Shown here piece after piece: positions 1 through 11,427 of a DNA stretch of 64,000 nucleotides (the first letter of the stretch is position 1; every line of letters begins with the position of its first letter). The DNA is taken from positions 33,152,956 through 33,216,955 of the forward strand of contig OY997594.1 of assembly GCA_963921825.1 (NCBI GenBank), in the 5' to 3' direction. A program made the translations under genes and the position numbers. This DNA comes from Erodium maritimum (Eukaryota; Streptophyta; Magnoliopsida; Geraniales; Geraniaceae). Under the pieces are notes generated by a model that was given only the letters and a program-made list of their open reading frames with translations, was not told the origin of the DNA and made no database searches.

Positions 1-567
1 TTCAATCCATACATGGATTTCAACAACTTATAAATCTTTCCCTTATTCTTCGGATCGTCAAAACCTTTAGGTCGAGACATACAAACGTACTCAGTCAAAT
101 TTCCATTTAGGAAAGCGGTTTTGACATCCACTTGCCATGTCTCGTAATTATGATACACAATTATGTCAAGAAGAATTTGGATCGATTTTGACCATAACCA
201 CTAGGGAGAAGGTTTCCTCATAGTCAATTCATTGGATCTGCCTATAACCTTTCGCCACCTGTTGAGCTTTGTAGGTCAAAGGGTTGCCGTCCATGTCCAT
301 CTTCACCTTGAAGATCCATTTGCATCCGATGGTCCTCACACCATTGATGGGATCAACCGGTTCCCAGACTTGATTGTCCGACATGGATTGCATTTCTTCC
401 CTCATGGCTCCCAGCCATAACTCGGAGTCGGGCCCATCCACGACTTCCTGAAAGGTGGCTGGATCATCGTGATCTACTTTGACTTCATTGTCACCTCCGG
501 ATACCATATCTTGGAGGTGGAAGATTGATCCTTTCAAATCGCCTTGGACCTTCCACAATTGTAACAT
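1..567 (-). pseudogene. Cop1-a reverse transcriptase N-terminal part (broken)
   Basis: The minus-strand translation of 229-567 has the copia RT entry region, with WLGAMREEM, NQVWEPVDP, GCKWIFKVK and YKAQQVAKGY. Positions 1-150 continue with VDVKTAFLNGNL and YKLLKSMYGL, which are RT palm motifs. A stop and a frame change lie between them near 180-230. The segment that would carry the catalytic YVDD is beyond the left edge, so this copy cannot be scored for the deletion seen in the other Cop1 copies. It differs from Cop1-b and Cop1-c around the conserved GY(R)QIQ segment, where they share a short deletion. Confidence 0.85.
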
Positions 568-589
568 GAATTGGTTCTTACTCTACGAC

Positions 590-1864
590 AATCTCTAGCT
601 CCTTTCTACTGGGTTGTCAATTGGTTTTGACAGATCTGTACCATCCTGAATTTCTTCGAGATGCAAAGTCCTCCCAATGACGTCTTTGGAAACAAAAATC
701 ATTTTCCATAAAGACCCCACCCTAAGCGACGAACACCATGTTCTCACTGGGATAGTAGAAGTAGTATCCCCTTGTTGCTTTGGGATACCACACGAAGGTG
801 CATATCTCAGATCTTGGTTCGAGCTTAGTCGAAACCAAATGTTTCACATAAGCCTCGCAACCACAAATCTTTAGGAAGGACAAAGCGGGCATCATCCCGT
901 ACCATTTTTAAAAAGGTGTCCCTTCCACACCGTTCGTCGAAGCCCGATTCACTATGAATGCGGTCGTCTCTAGAGCATAACCCCCGAAAGAGATCGGGAG
1001 ATCAGTCCAACTAATCATGGAACCGACCATTGTCTAACAATGTCCAATTTCTCCGTTTGGCTACACCTTTCAACTCTAGTGTCCCAGAAGGAGTCCATTC
1101 CTAAAGGATCCCATTCTCTTTTAGATGACCTAATAACTCTGTGGTAAAGTATTTTCCACCTCGATCCAATCGAAGTGCCTTAATACCTTTGTCGAGCTGG
1201 TTTTCTACTTTAGTCTTACACTTTTTTAATTTATCAAAAGCTTCAGACTTATGTCTCACCGAATAGACATAACCATATTTACTGTAATCATCAGTAAATT
1301 TGATAAAGTAGCTAAAACCCCTCCTGGCAAGTAAACTTATTGGTCTACACACATTCGAGTGTATCAGCCCCAATAATTCACCCCCCCCCTTTCATTGCGA
1401 TTGATAAAGGGCACTTTAGTCATTTTTCCCATCAAACAAACCTTGCACCTATCGATCGAATGGAATTCGAATGAACCTGCAAGCCTGCACTTCTAAAGTG
1501 CTGATAGGCGCTTCTTGTTTATGCGGCCCAAATGACAGTGCCATAACAGAGTTAGGTTTAAATCGTTGAATTTAGACCTCTTGGTATTAACGTAATATAT
1601 AGAACTTGAGGCATTGTTACCCATATTTAATATGTACAATCCTCCAACCAAGTCAGTACTGGTATAAAGCATATCATTGCATAGAACATTGAAAACTCCA
1701 TTTCCAATATTAACATTATATCCTCCCTTGTCTAACACGGATACGGATATAATATTCCTACTAAAAGTAGGTATGCAATGTACATTATACAATACTAAGA
1801 CAAGGCCACTTGCCAAAGCAAGACTCATGGATCCTACAACAGTTGCCACAACTCTGAGGTCCAC
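590..1864 (-). pseudogene. Cop1-a integrase and GAG-pre-integrase region (broken)
   Basis: 1493-1864 (minus) encodes the segment leading into the GAG-pre-integrase domain. 1101-1373 encodes the integrase core with FTDDYSKYGYVY, ENQLDKGIKALRLDRGG and HLKENGI. The first catalytic Asp, normally in HxDVCGP, is Asn here (HSNVCRP). The Glu expected in an ERRNRT context is Lys (read near 1045-1070). The C-terminal stretch to about 600 is cut by stops. A run of nine C at 1381-1389 breaks the frame between GAG-pre-integrase and the core. No functional integrase is possible. Confidence 0.85.
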
Positions 1865-2492
1865 TTCGTGCTTTCCAAACCTCTCATACTTTCAACCATC
1901 ATATATTAATGCAAGTGTGAGATTCAGTCCTGGTATCTAATACTCATGAATCTTTGGAAGTAGAGATATGTAGCTCTATAGAGTTAATACCGGATGAAGG
2001 CACGGTCCCACCGCCCTTCCTTAGATCATCCAGGTTTCCTGATGAAGGCGCAGACCTACTACCCTTCTTCAGATCATCCATGCTATTTGATGAAGGCGCA
2101 GTCCCACTGCCCTTCTTCAGATCAGCCGTGAACTTCTGTAATCCCGGTTCCAATGACCAGGCTGTGGGCAGTAGAAGCAGACATTCTCAGGTGTCTCATC
2201 TTTCCTGCCAAGTGCGCATAGGCCCCGCCCTTGCCACTTCCAATTCCCTTGTTGACCATCAGAATATCCTTGGATCCCAGATCCCTGATATATTCTTCTC
2301 AGCAGTTAATGACACTTCATGTAACTCTGATATGGGCTTAGAGATAGCCTTGTCAAGGACTTATTCTTTGCGTTCAGACTTGAGGACTATCCTCAAAATT
2401 ATGTACCAGTCCAAATAGTTTGTCCCATTTAGTTTGACCCTGTCAAGAATGGTTTTTAATGACAAACTATCAATGTTCACTTAATTTGCCAT
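1865..2492 (-). pseudogene. Cop1-a gag and protease remnant
   Basis: The gag start codon reads ATG at 2492-2490 on the minus strand, in the same context as the other copies. The first ~75 codons (single-domain copia gag N-terminus) run into the protein segment just before the zinc knuckle, so the middle of gag is missing. Positions about 1985-2131 hold the threefold 48-bp repeat (DLKKGS..APSS type). The protease motif reads DTR instead of DTG or DSG, and the codon before VLD is TGA where Trp is expected. Confidence 0.8.
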
Positions 2493-3690
2493 TTGATATA
2501 CAACAAATAAAACTCAATCAGTAAACTGAATAAATTTTATGAAGACCAAGCTTAAACACCAACAATCGATTCTAAACCTTTAGAATCTGAAACCAAGATC
2601 CTTGATTCACTCCATTAAGCTGAACTAATGCTCACCACTTAATCGAGCTATGTAGGTAGGACTCCATCCAATCACATCCAATGTGACTCTTGGCTAGGGT
2701 ATGTACTTATGTACACGGCTTACCCTATCTGTTACCCTAGCTCAACCTCAGGCTGAGAATCGTAGTCGGGTCCACCATTTTTCAACTATTACCCGTCATT
2801 ATGTAGGTGCTCCGCTAATGCGCACGACACCCACATATGTCGTCCAAACCTACTACCCCTCTTTCCCATGGATGCTCCGCTAATGCGCACGACACCCATA
2901 GGACGGGGAGGTAGTAAGGTGTTGATAATTGGGAGGTATCGGACATGACCCGTTTTTACTTGTCCGGTTGTGTTTAAAACTTTAACACCTCCTAGATGCG
3001 ATGAGCACATCAACTACATTCCAAATACAATTTAATACACGAATCGCAGGTCGGGAATAAATAAATATTACAAACAAGTGGTTCGACGACCACACCTTGA
3101 AAGAATAATTACACGCTAACTGTAACGGCTCGCAGGCCGTGAAAAACGATAAATAATTAAATCGAGCTCGGGGCTATTATGTACACCATGTCAACATCAC
3201 ATAACACATCGTGTTATCAAACAATCATGTTATCGAACATCATGTGATTTTCCGATTTTAATTAATAGCCAAGTTTCGAAATTTTTTGATGCTCCGTTTA
3301 TCGAAACCGTTCAAAAATGAAACTTTTGAACATTTGATCTTCGAGTTCGTCATGACGGTTCCAAACTCGTCATAACTAAGAAAACGGTTTAGCCTTGGCA
3401 TATCGAGCATCCAATGGTCATGCTTGGTCTAGCTTCGTCCAACGGAGCCCCCGTTCGGTCCCAGTTTCGGCTCCCCGAGAGTCCCGCTCCCGAGACCCGA
3501 AAAATCAAAAAAATTTCAAAATTTCCAAATTTGAAATAATTTTCAAAAATTCATTTTACATGTATTAAATCCATAAACATGAATTTAAAACATGTTATCA
3601 AACAATTTAGCAAAACAACATGCCAAAAACGAAACTTTCAAGCAAAACCGAAACTTTGAACACCGTCTTGTGAATCCCGAAGGTAGCACG
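2493..3690 (-). other. Cop1-a untranslated leader
   Basis: This is the non-coding stretch between the primer-binding site and the gag ATG. It contains the two 25-bp direct repeats (GTGCGCATTAGCGGAGC core) also found in the other Cop1 leaders. Compared with Cop1-b it lacks a block of a few hundred bases near 3020-3025, where the sequence jumps from the CTACATTCCAAAT motif to AATTTAATACACG, so this leader is shorter. I see no gene in it. Confidence 0.7.
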
Positions 3691-3702
3691 GCTCTGATAC
3701 CA
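3691..3702 (-). other. Primer-binding site, initiator tRNA-Met (Cop1-a)
   Basis: The minus strand reads TGGTATCAGAGC one base inside the 5' LTR. It is complementary to the 3' end of plant initiator tRNA-Met, the usual copia primer. Confidence 0.9.
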
Positions 3703-3703
3703 C

Positions 3704-5374
3704 TGTTGGGTCTCGAGGTAGAATTGGAGATGAACCAACTCGCAGCGGAAAATCAATGAAAACCAAGAGACGATTAAACCATGAAACAACTAACAAAGAA
3801 TGGATTCACAAGAGAAAAATTCAGCATTATTTCTTACCAAAACAAGAACACCGGGTAACGAATGATTGGCTTGAATCTCCAAGACGCCTACGTATCCACA
3901 TGGGAACCAAAGCCACGTAGTTCTTCTCTTTGAGGACTCAAGAACACAAAAATGGAGGTGGGAGCTTGCCAAACCCGAAATTGCAAGGGAAGGGGGAGAG
4001 AAGTTGTGTTTCCTATTCTTGTCTTGTGTTTGTTATGTTGAAAAAAGATGACTTAAACATAACAAAACCCATACTTGTCCAACTAAAGGCATGAGAAAAG
4101 CATGGTGACAAGTAAGGTGTAAATAAGACAAAGTATGGCAAGACAAGATTGGGTTAGGTGGTGAATCACCAACACCTTAATCCTTGTCTTGCTTACTTAG
4201 TACTAATTAATCAAGACTTGATTAATTAGTTCCATGGGCCTTGGTTGCATGGGCCTTTCATGGGCCTCTTGGAACATGGCCCGTGGCCATTTCCAACGAG
4301 GTCCCGTGATTCGCTCATCGTCTCCAAGCCTTCCACACCGGAAATGTCCAACATTATCCCAAGACTCCAAGCCTTGTCTCGATTCGTAAAGTTCTATTCA
4401 CTTATGGGCACATGACCCAAAACCCAGTTTTGGTCATGTCCCGAGATGACTCCCTTTTGGCCATTCTCCATAAATGTTTCAATGAGTTTCATCCTCCTGT
4501 GTGACCCTTAGGTTTGCATGCCAATAGATTAACGTAAAATCCCATTTTACTTGATCCTATTTAAGTGGCAACTAACGAGACTTTAGTATTGCATGACACT
4601 GCATAACGAATCGACCCTGTCGATTCTAACTTTTCTGTCATCCCTGTCATTATCCTTTTATCTCCGATATCCTGATTGAGATAAGGCATAGAGCCGTCAT
4701 CCTTATTATTCTCAATCACTGCTCCTTGATATGTGAGATGACTGAAGATAGGATACCCAGTATCATGTGCATGGCCATGCTATTCTTTCAGTCACTCTCG
4801 ATCAAGCGGCCGAGAACCGATATCTTTCCCATACCTCAGTATGAGGGATAAATCCCTTAACCGTCTTTCGTGTCACTCATGTAGCCCGTCCCTAAGCCTA
4901 TCATGGCCATTATGGAAACCCTGTTATGGACAACGTTAGGCTCAAGTCGAACTCAGTTGTTGACTACATAGCGATCACAAAGACTCCTTGGTCTAAGGAT
5001 ACATGACAAGGTACGACACTGAATATGTTCATGACTTAATCTATGGCACATATTCAGGGCGGGTCGTCCAATATCATGTCCCACATGATATATATGATCA
5101 GACTCCGGAATCCCATTCCAATGACTAACAGAACGTAAGCCATAAAGAGCCATCTTTCATACTAGTCGCTTCTAATGAAGCTTTGTTGACTAGGGACCCA
5201 TCGAGTGTAATCTATCTCAATCTATGGTTCTATTCGCATGGTGGGTATAGATCAGAGCACACATCGATATATTACTCCAACACATAAGTAATATAAAGCC
5301 GCTTTAATTTTATTGCTAACGATGATATATACATTTGGACATTTAGGATTGAACTATTGGCACTAAGACTAACA
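3704..5374 (-). repeat. Cop1-a 5' LTR (1671 bp)
   Basis: Plus-strand edges are TGTTGGGTCTCGAGG and CTAAGACTAACA, giving the TG...CA ends of an LTR. The primer site follows on the inner side. It matches about ten other LTR copies in the window. It carries the AATTAATCAAG/CTTGATTAATT palindrome near 4208-4234. Short ORFs inside it recur in every LTR copy and are taken as non-coding. Confidence 0.92.
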
Positions 5375-6165
5375 TCTACAACATTTGGGACAATTTATTT
5401 TGTCTCCGATTGTTTCCCTTTCCCTTTTAGCCTTGCAGCTTTGGCAGCCTTCTGACCCATAGGCCGGCTGTACCCCAAACGTTGGCTCATCCCCGTGGTG
5501 TGCTCACTGTCATCCCCATGTGTGTCTTCCCGAGTGCATTTGCTTGATTCACTAGATGGTTGGAACATCGATGTCGGTGGCGTATTTTGTTCAACCTCCT
5601 CTGTGTCGGATACGAAAAAGTACTTTGACGTCCACTTCTGTAGGTTTTTGACGAGCCTCTACCAACGCTTCCACAAAAAGGGGTGCCCTTCATTCTTCAG
5701 ATACATTTTCTCGGCCAACACCGTAATTTCGTCATCGCACTGGCCGCTCTTCGTCACTTTAGGGTTCACTTGTGCCCAATGGTCCTTGCACTGCTTCTCG
5801 GACTACAACAGATTATCAAGTTCACGCATGTCAGCGACTTCTTTCCCGACGGCGCCCCAATACTTCACGTTCGTCTTTCCATTCCCGTGAATTGAATCAT
5901 TTGAATTAACCATGCAAGCGCAAAAAAAAGGCTCGTCCTCCTCGACGCTCCACAATTTTTGAGTGGCCTATTTTGGTTGCTCCACGCTCGTTGTAGCTTT
6001 CTATACTCTCACCCCTCCTTTAGCACGGGGGGTCGACACCACGGCGACGTCTTTGGCAACCATGGAATTTCTTAACTTGTCGGTCCGGAGTTTTGGCCTG
6101 GGAGGAATTCATCTTGGGTTGCCCGTTGCAAGCTCGGTACACAGTTCATTCCAATTGTACTCCAT
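5375..6165 (-). pseudogene. Harb1 ORF1: Myb-like protein of a PIF/Harbinger element (broken)
   Basis: The minus-strand reading from ATG at 6165 shows scattered in-frame pieces of the plant Harbinger ORF1 protein. A SANT/Myb-like stretch (LWSVEEDEPFFCACMVNS) is followed by KYWGAVGKEV, by EKQCKDHW, and by the C-terminal motif RPMGQKAAKAARLKGKGK. In plants such elements encode this DNA-binding protein next to a separate transposase. Stops occur early (about codon 20) and in the middle, and the 3' end is cut by Cop1-a at 5374. The family call rests on motif order. A related host Myb/trihelix gene is possible but less likely given the Harbinger surroundings. Confidence 0.65.
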
Positions 6166-6490
6166 TTCAAAAAAAAACAAGTGTAGAGAAATAATAGAGT
6201 AGTATTTTGAGGGCAATTGTGTTGGTGTGTACAAATGAAAGGGGAGTACTATTTATATAGGGGAGAAGGTGGAAGATGGAATCTACTGACGTTTCCACGT
6301 GGAGCTAGTAGAGACAGAGAGAGAGAGAGAGCCAATGGCTCCAAACGCCAGCGGTGAACGCCAATGGCTAGTTCCACGTCGGCCTTCACTGCCAGCACTG
6401 AATCTTAGGCTCCCCACCAGCGTTTATCTTCGCCAGCGCCTCACTGTCGGCTTCCCCACCGTTGTTATGGATGCTCTAATATATATATAG
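6166..6490 (-). other. Harb1 5' flank and probable element end
   Basis: The region holds the ORF1 leader and promoter, a (GA)n tract near 6310-6332, and repeated CCAATGGCT/CCACGT blocks. The edge GGATGCTC at 6469-6476 followed by TAA resembles a Harbinger terminus with a 3-bp TAA/TTA target. It is followed by a short TA tract before the next element starts at 6491. Confidence 0.4.
6251..6258 (-). promoter_or_regulatory. TATA box of Harb1 ORF1
   Basis: The minus strand reads TATATAAA about 90 bp upstream of the Harb1 ORF1 ATG (6165), with CT-rich and A-rich leader sequence between. This is the normal spacing for a plant promoter. Confidence 0.5.
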
Positions 6491-7149
6491 TAAGAGCAAC
6501 CACAATAAGCGGATCACTTCACGGATCACGAATCGTGAATCGTGATTTAGTGGTTTGTGGTTCGCGATTCACAAGTTTTGGCGTGCATGATTCGCGAACT
6601 GCAAATCACTAAATTGCGATTCGCGATTCGGTATGGGAACTGCGACTCACAGTTGTGAATCGCTAGTTCTCGATTCGTGATTCGCGACCGGCCAATCACG
6701 GCTTGACACGTGGCCACTTTCGATTCCAGCGACTTTTTAAAAAATTAAAATAACTATTAAAAAAATACATATTTTCTCCACCTATAAATACCCCCCACCC
6801 CATTCATCAAACCACCAACATTTCTCTCTAGGTTCTCTCTACTTTTCCTCTCAAATTCCCAATTTATCACACTTATTTCGATAAAAAATGTCTGATGATG
6901 AGGCTCAAACGTGATGACATTGTTGAGCACATATGGATCAGTTTGGAACGATTTACCGATCTGACGATGACGAGTGAGATGAGCTAACTAATTTGATGTA
7001 CCAAAAACACTATAGCTTGATGTACTCTTTAGAGAGTAATAAAATTTCAAGTTTATGTATCCATATTAGTTAATTAATTTTTATTATTAACTGATTTTGT
7101 ATTCTAGTTAATAATTTTTTTATTAAGTTACTTTATAATTTTATTTTAT
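6491..7149 (+). mobile_element. Internally deleted PIF/Harbinger derivative
   Basis: It begins TAAGAGCAACCACAATA and has many subterminal GATTCGCGA/GATTCGTGA motifs at 6520-6690. A leader and ATGTCTGATGATGAG start follow (about 6889), joined after a few codons to sequence matching the 3' end of the Harb2 transposase gene (compare 6905-7050 with 10835-10985: a GAGCA.ATATGG..C..TTTGGA run, then GACGAGTGA and AGAGTAATAAAAT). So the middle of the transposase has been lost, as in non-autonomous derivatives. The right end is not visible and may have been displaced by the LINE at 7150. Sequence resembling its inverted left end occurs at 11600-11746. Confidence 0.5.
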
Positions 7150-8234
7150 TATTTTTTTGAGTAAATATGAGATTTTATTCAAATATCGGCAATAATGATA
7201 TGTTTAAGAGGTTTAGGGATATGACACCCTTTCCAATTCCAAACAAGGGAAGAACAAGCCGCCTTGGCAAGCCAATGAGCTGCTTTGTTCGCTGTCTGTT
7301 TTACAAAATCGAGCTGCACGCATTCGAGTCTAGCTAAAAGGGAAATACAATATGTGATGATGATTCCCAAAGGAGATAGCACACGCCCTCCTTTCCTGAT
7401 CATATCCACTATGATCTTACAATCGCTACGCACTGTAGTCCGTTGTCTTGAATGTTTTCGAAGCCAAGTCAGCGCGTCTCTGATCGCATATGCCTCCACC
7501 AACCCCGGATTCTGAGGTCCATGGAATGAGGAAGACCGGGCCCCCGTTAGACGCCCCATATCGTCTCGACATATCCAACACGTTCCCATCTTATCCGCCG
7601 CTGCAAACAAAGCGCCATCCATATTGATGGCCCACTCCCCTTGATTGGGACATTCCCAAGACTCAGGTGCCACCGTGTGTGTCTGTCGAGGGTTCGCACG
7701 TGCTTGTGCCTTCCTAGCCTTGATCTCCTGCCATCCCGCCTGCAGGTAGAATGCAGTTTGATATATCATGGTTGTCGTCTGTGCAGTATTTTCCCAAAAT
7801 ACTTTGTTTCTGGCCTTCCATAACTCCCAGAGAATACAGCCTATCAGTCCACCATTCGCTGGTGGGTTAACCTGAAGAATGTCTTTTAACCATCCTTTGA
7901 TATCCTCAGCCCCCTGAGGGACTTATAGGCCCGAACTAGCCCAACATTCCGCTGCGACAGGGCACTTGACAAGTAGGTGCAACTCACATTCATCTACCTC
8001 TGAACATACCGGACATCGTGCCTTCATATCTACGTGACGGCGCCTAAGATTTTTTGCCACTTGTATGCATCCCGAAAAAGTTCTCCACAGAAATGTACGC
8101 ACCTTCGGCATTACTTCCAATGCCCAAATGGTTGTCCAGATATCCGTCTGTGGATGGAACGTGGCCTGCTCCTGTTGACTTAGCGCATACACCGATTTAA
8201 TGGAATATTTCCCCAAGTAGTCTCCCACTCAGTA
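7150..8234 (-). pseudogene. LINE (L1-type) ORF2 C-terminus: zf-RVT plus RNase H, 5' truncated
   Basis: One minus-strand frame runs from about 8228 to 7179, broken only by a TAA at 7923-7925. Its first part is the reverse-transcriptase zinc-binding domain (YSIKSVY, FLWRTFSG, C-x2-C with C-x3-H: CPVCSEVDECELHLLVKCP). The second part is an RNase H-like domain with NMDGA, VEAYAIRDAL, RSDCKIIVDM and ANKAAHWLAKAA, which carry the D-E-D acidic positions. It ends in a short A-rich tail near 7150-7160 on the minus strand. The usual LINE RT and endonuclease are absent, as expected for a 5'-truncated insertion. No clear target duplication was found. Confidence 0.8.
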
Positions 8235-8728
8235 CCACGAGTCCGATATGGGGTTATCAACCCCACGGTGCAGGACGCATGGGGTTATCAACGCACCAAA
8301 CATGCACCGCCGCGTTACAAATACTAAAGTATGGGTGCTCGACCGATTCATTGGACGAGTCCATACGTATTGGGGTAAGTACCCTACTCGAATGTGTAAA
8401 AAGTTTTTGTAAGGCCGTTGTTGACCTAAGTACTTGAATCGGGGTACAACCGATGGTTCCCTAGCATGATTGAGATTTTGACTGCATGCGTAAGGAGTGG
8501 AAGAATTTCTCAACCACATTGCAAGGAGCCTATGATCCGGGAGACCACCACGAGGATCTAGTCGTTATGCTAGAAGTTGTAGCGTCCCATGATTTGTGGA
8601 TTTTGCATTCGCTTTTCATGATGTATGGATCGAACAATGACATAAACGTCCTTAACGCCGACTACTTATTCAAGGACGCTTTTCATGGTCGTGAATTATC
8701 CATGGAGTACAAGATCAACGATCATCGA
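8235..8728 (+). pseudogene. Harb2: PIF/Harbinger transposase, N-terminal half (broken)
   Basis: The last 80 codons are clear: CMRKEWKNFS, LQGAYDPGDHH, VVASHDLWILHS and GSNNDINVLNADYLF, matching the HARBI1-like DDE transposase segment with the second catalytic Asp in SNNDINVL. Upstream, 8240-8480 has recognisable pieces in shifting frames, including the GFPxMIxxxDCM region around 8440-8490. The gene is interrupted at 8728 by an isolated Cop1 LTR and continues at 10397. Confidence 0.75.
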
Positions 8729-10396
8729 TGTTGGGTCTCGAGGTAGGGTTGGAGATGAACCAACTCGCAGCGGAAAATCAATGAAAACCAAGAGACGATT
8801 AAAACCATGAAACAACTAACAAAGAATGGATTCACAAGAGAAAAATTCAGCACTATTTCTTACCAAAGCAAGAACACCGGGTAACGAATAATAGGCTTGA
8901 GTCTCCAAGACGCCTACGTGTCCACATGGGAATCAAAGGCACGTAGTTCTTCTCTTTGAGGACTCAAGAGCACAAAAATGGAGGTGGGAGCTTGCCTTGG
9001 CCGAAATTGCAAGGAGAGGAGGGAGAAGTTGTGTTTCCTATTCTTGTCTTATGTTTGTTATGTTGAAAAAAGATGTCTTAAACATAAAAAACTCCCTCAA
9101 CTTGTCAAACTAAAAGCATGAGACAAGTACAGTGACAAGTAAGGTGTAAATAGGACAAAGTATGGCTAGAGAAGATGGGTTAGGTGGTGAATCACCAACA
9201 CCTTAATCCTTGTCTTGCTTACTTAGTACTAATTAATCAAGACTTGATTAATTAGTTATATGGGCCTTGGTTGCATGGGCCTCTTGGAACATGGCCCATG
9301 GCCATTTCCAACGAGGTCCCGTGATTCGCTCATCGCCTCCAAGCCTTCCATGCTGGAAATGTCCAACATTATCCGACGCGATCAATCCCAAGACTCCAAG
9401 CCTTTTCTTGATCCGTAAAGTCCTATTCACTTACGGACACATGACCCAAAACCCAGTTTTGGTCATGTCCCGAGACAACTCTCTTTTGGGCATTCTCCAT
9501 ATATGTGTCAATGAGGTTGTGACCCTTAGGTTTATGCATGTCGATAAATCAACATAAAATCATATTTTACTTGATCCTATTTAAGTGACAACTAACGAGA
9601 CTTTAGTATTTCCTGACACTGCATAACGAATCGACCCTGTCTATTCTAACCTTTCTGTCGTCCTTGTCATTATCCTTTTATCTCCGATATCCTGATTGAG
9701 ATAAGGCATAGAGTCATCATCCTTATTATTCTCAATCATTGTTCCTTGATATGTGAGATGACTGAATATATGATACCCAGTATCATGTGCATGGCCATGC
9801 TATTCTTTCAGTCACTCTCGATCAAGCAGCCGAGAACCGATATCTTTCTCTTACCACAGTATGAGGGATAAATCCCTTAGCCGTCTTTCTTGTCACTCAT
9901 GTAGTCCGTCCCCAAGCCAATCTTGGCCGTTATGGAAGCTCTGTTACGGACAACGTTAGGCTCAGGTCAAACTCAATTGTTTACTGCATAGCGATCAAAA
10001 AGACTCCTTGGTATAAGGATACATGACAAGCTACGACAATGAATATGTTCATGACTTGATCTATGGAACATATTCATGTCGGGTCGTTCAATATCATGTC
10101 CCACATGATATCTATGATCATACTCCAGAATCCCATTCCAATGAGTAACAGAACGTAAGCCATAAAGAGCCATGTTTCATACTAGTCGCTTCTAGTGAAG
10201 GTTTGTTGACTAGGGACCCATCGCGTGTGATCTATCTCAATCTATGGTTCTATTCACATGGTGGGCATAGATCAGAACACACATCGATATATTACTCCAA
10301 CACATAAGCAATATGAAGTCGCTTTAATTTTATTGCTAACGATGATATATATACATTTGGACATTTAGGATTGAACTACCGGAACTAAGACTAACA
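8729..10396 (-). repeat. Isolated (solo) Cop1 LTR
   Basis: A full-length Cop1 LTR of 1668 bp in minus orientation, from TGTTGGGTCTCGAGG to CTAAGACTAACA, with no primer site or internal sequence on either side. Harbinger transposase sequence abuts both edges. Flanking pentamers are ATCGA (8724-8728) and ATCAG (10397-10401), so the target duplication is imperfect. This is most simply an LTR-LTR recombination product. It differs from the other LTRs at many sites, which suggests an older copy. Confidence 0.88.
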
Positions 10397-10897
10397 ATCA
10401 GTATGACCGATCTTATTATTTGGTTTATGAAATTTACCCATCTTGGAGTTGGTTCGTGAAGTCGATTCTCCATCCCTATACTCGCAAACACAAATTGTTT
10501 CCTAAAGTCCAAGAAGGTGCTATTAAAGGTATTGAACGGGCTTTTGGAGTCTTCCAAGAACGGTAGCACATAATTTCTCGGCTTGCTCATGTTTGGAATA
10601 AGACAAATTTGGCTGATATCTTGCACACTTGTATCATTCTATACAACATGATTGTGAAGGATGAACGCGAGCGGTACGAAGTAGGAGATGATGACTTGCA
10701 TTACGACCCATCTCCGGATATACCAGGTTGGTCACCACCTGAACGATGGCGTCAAGGAGGGCCCTTTTCCTACCAACAATCCTTAGCCACTTGACTGAGT
10801 GTCACAAATGATCTGACCCACCAAAAACTCCAAGAGGACCTTGTTGAGCAGATATGGGATCGGTTTGGAGCGACTTATCGATCAGACGACGAGTGAG
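10397..10897 (+). pseudogene. Harb2: PIF/Harbinger transposase, C-terminal half
   Basis: The protein resumes with YLVYEIYPSWSWFVKSI, then IKGIERAFGVFQER, followed by a TAG where Trp is expected (10564-10566). It continues IISRLAHVWNKTNLADI, TCIILYNMIVKDE and SPPERWRQGG. The ERAFGV Glu is the third DDE residue. An in-frame TGA at 10792-10794 precedes a continuation (LVEQIWDRFGATYRSDDE) that ends at a TGA near 10895, so that earlier stop looks like a nonsense change. The next 220 bases (to 11118) are AT-rich 3' tail with no gene. Confidence 0.78.
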
Positions 10898-11118
10898 ATG
10901 ATTTCTCTATGCACCAATTGTCTTGTCAATTAATTTTAGTTATGTATTATTCCGAGAGTAATAAAATCTCAAGTTTAATTTCATTTTAGTTCATTTATTT
11001 ATTTTTGTTTATTAATTTTTCATTTTAGTTAATTTATTATTTTATTAATTAATATTGTCAATTTTACTGTTTTAAATCGGAATTTAATAAATTCAGTAAA
11101 ATATCAATTTTATATCCA

Positions 11119-11427
11119 ATAGGCATTCACTCAACATCCTTGCAACTTATGAGTCTCATACATGAGTCTCACACTATGGAACACAACTCAATTTAAGGGT
11201 CTCGCATCACAATTCAATACAGTCACCACATTATCCTCAACTCATGAGTCCCATATGTGAGTCCCTCATTGTATATGCTCTTAGAGCATGAACAATATGA
11301 CTGTATGAGACTCAGTTATGGGACTCATGAGTTGAGGATCATGTGCTGACTGTACAGAGTTGTGAGTTGAGCCCCTTAAATTGAGTTGTGTTCCACAGTG
11401 TGGGACTTAAGAGTTGAGTGGATGTTG
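11119..11427. repeat. Long hairpin: inverted repeat centred on TTA at 11281-11283
   Basis: The left arm (about 11119-11280) and right arm (about 11284-11427) are imperfect reverse complements. Matching blocks include ACACAACTCAATTTAAGG against CCTTAAATTGAGTTGTG, and ACTCATGAGTCCCATA against TGGGACTCATGAGTTGAG. The centre reads GCTC-TTA-GAGC. TTA is the usual Harbinger target. Either two element ends abut at one shared target, or this is a short foldback element. Confidence 0.6.

Larger units (their letters stand above)
1..5374 (-). mobile_element. Cop1-a: Ty1/copia retrotransposon, 5' portion, cut by window edge
   Basis: A minus-strand copia element whose 5' LTR is at 3704-5374. Reading leftwards come the primer-binding site, a long leader, gag, protease, integrase and the start of reverse transcriptase, which runs off the window at position 1, so the 3' LTR is not seen. 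The element interrupts the Myb-like ORF of a Harbinger element; the five bases after the LTR are TCTAC (5375-5379), and the partner target copy lies outside the window. Every coding segment is broken by stops or frameshifts. The layout and sequence match Cop1-b, -c and -d closely. Confidence 0.9.

Noticed and set aside
5495..5890. 131-codon plus-strand ORF
   Set aside because: It is the antisense shadow of the Harb1 Myb-like ORF1, which has recognisable motifs on the minus strand.
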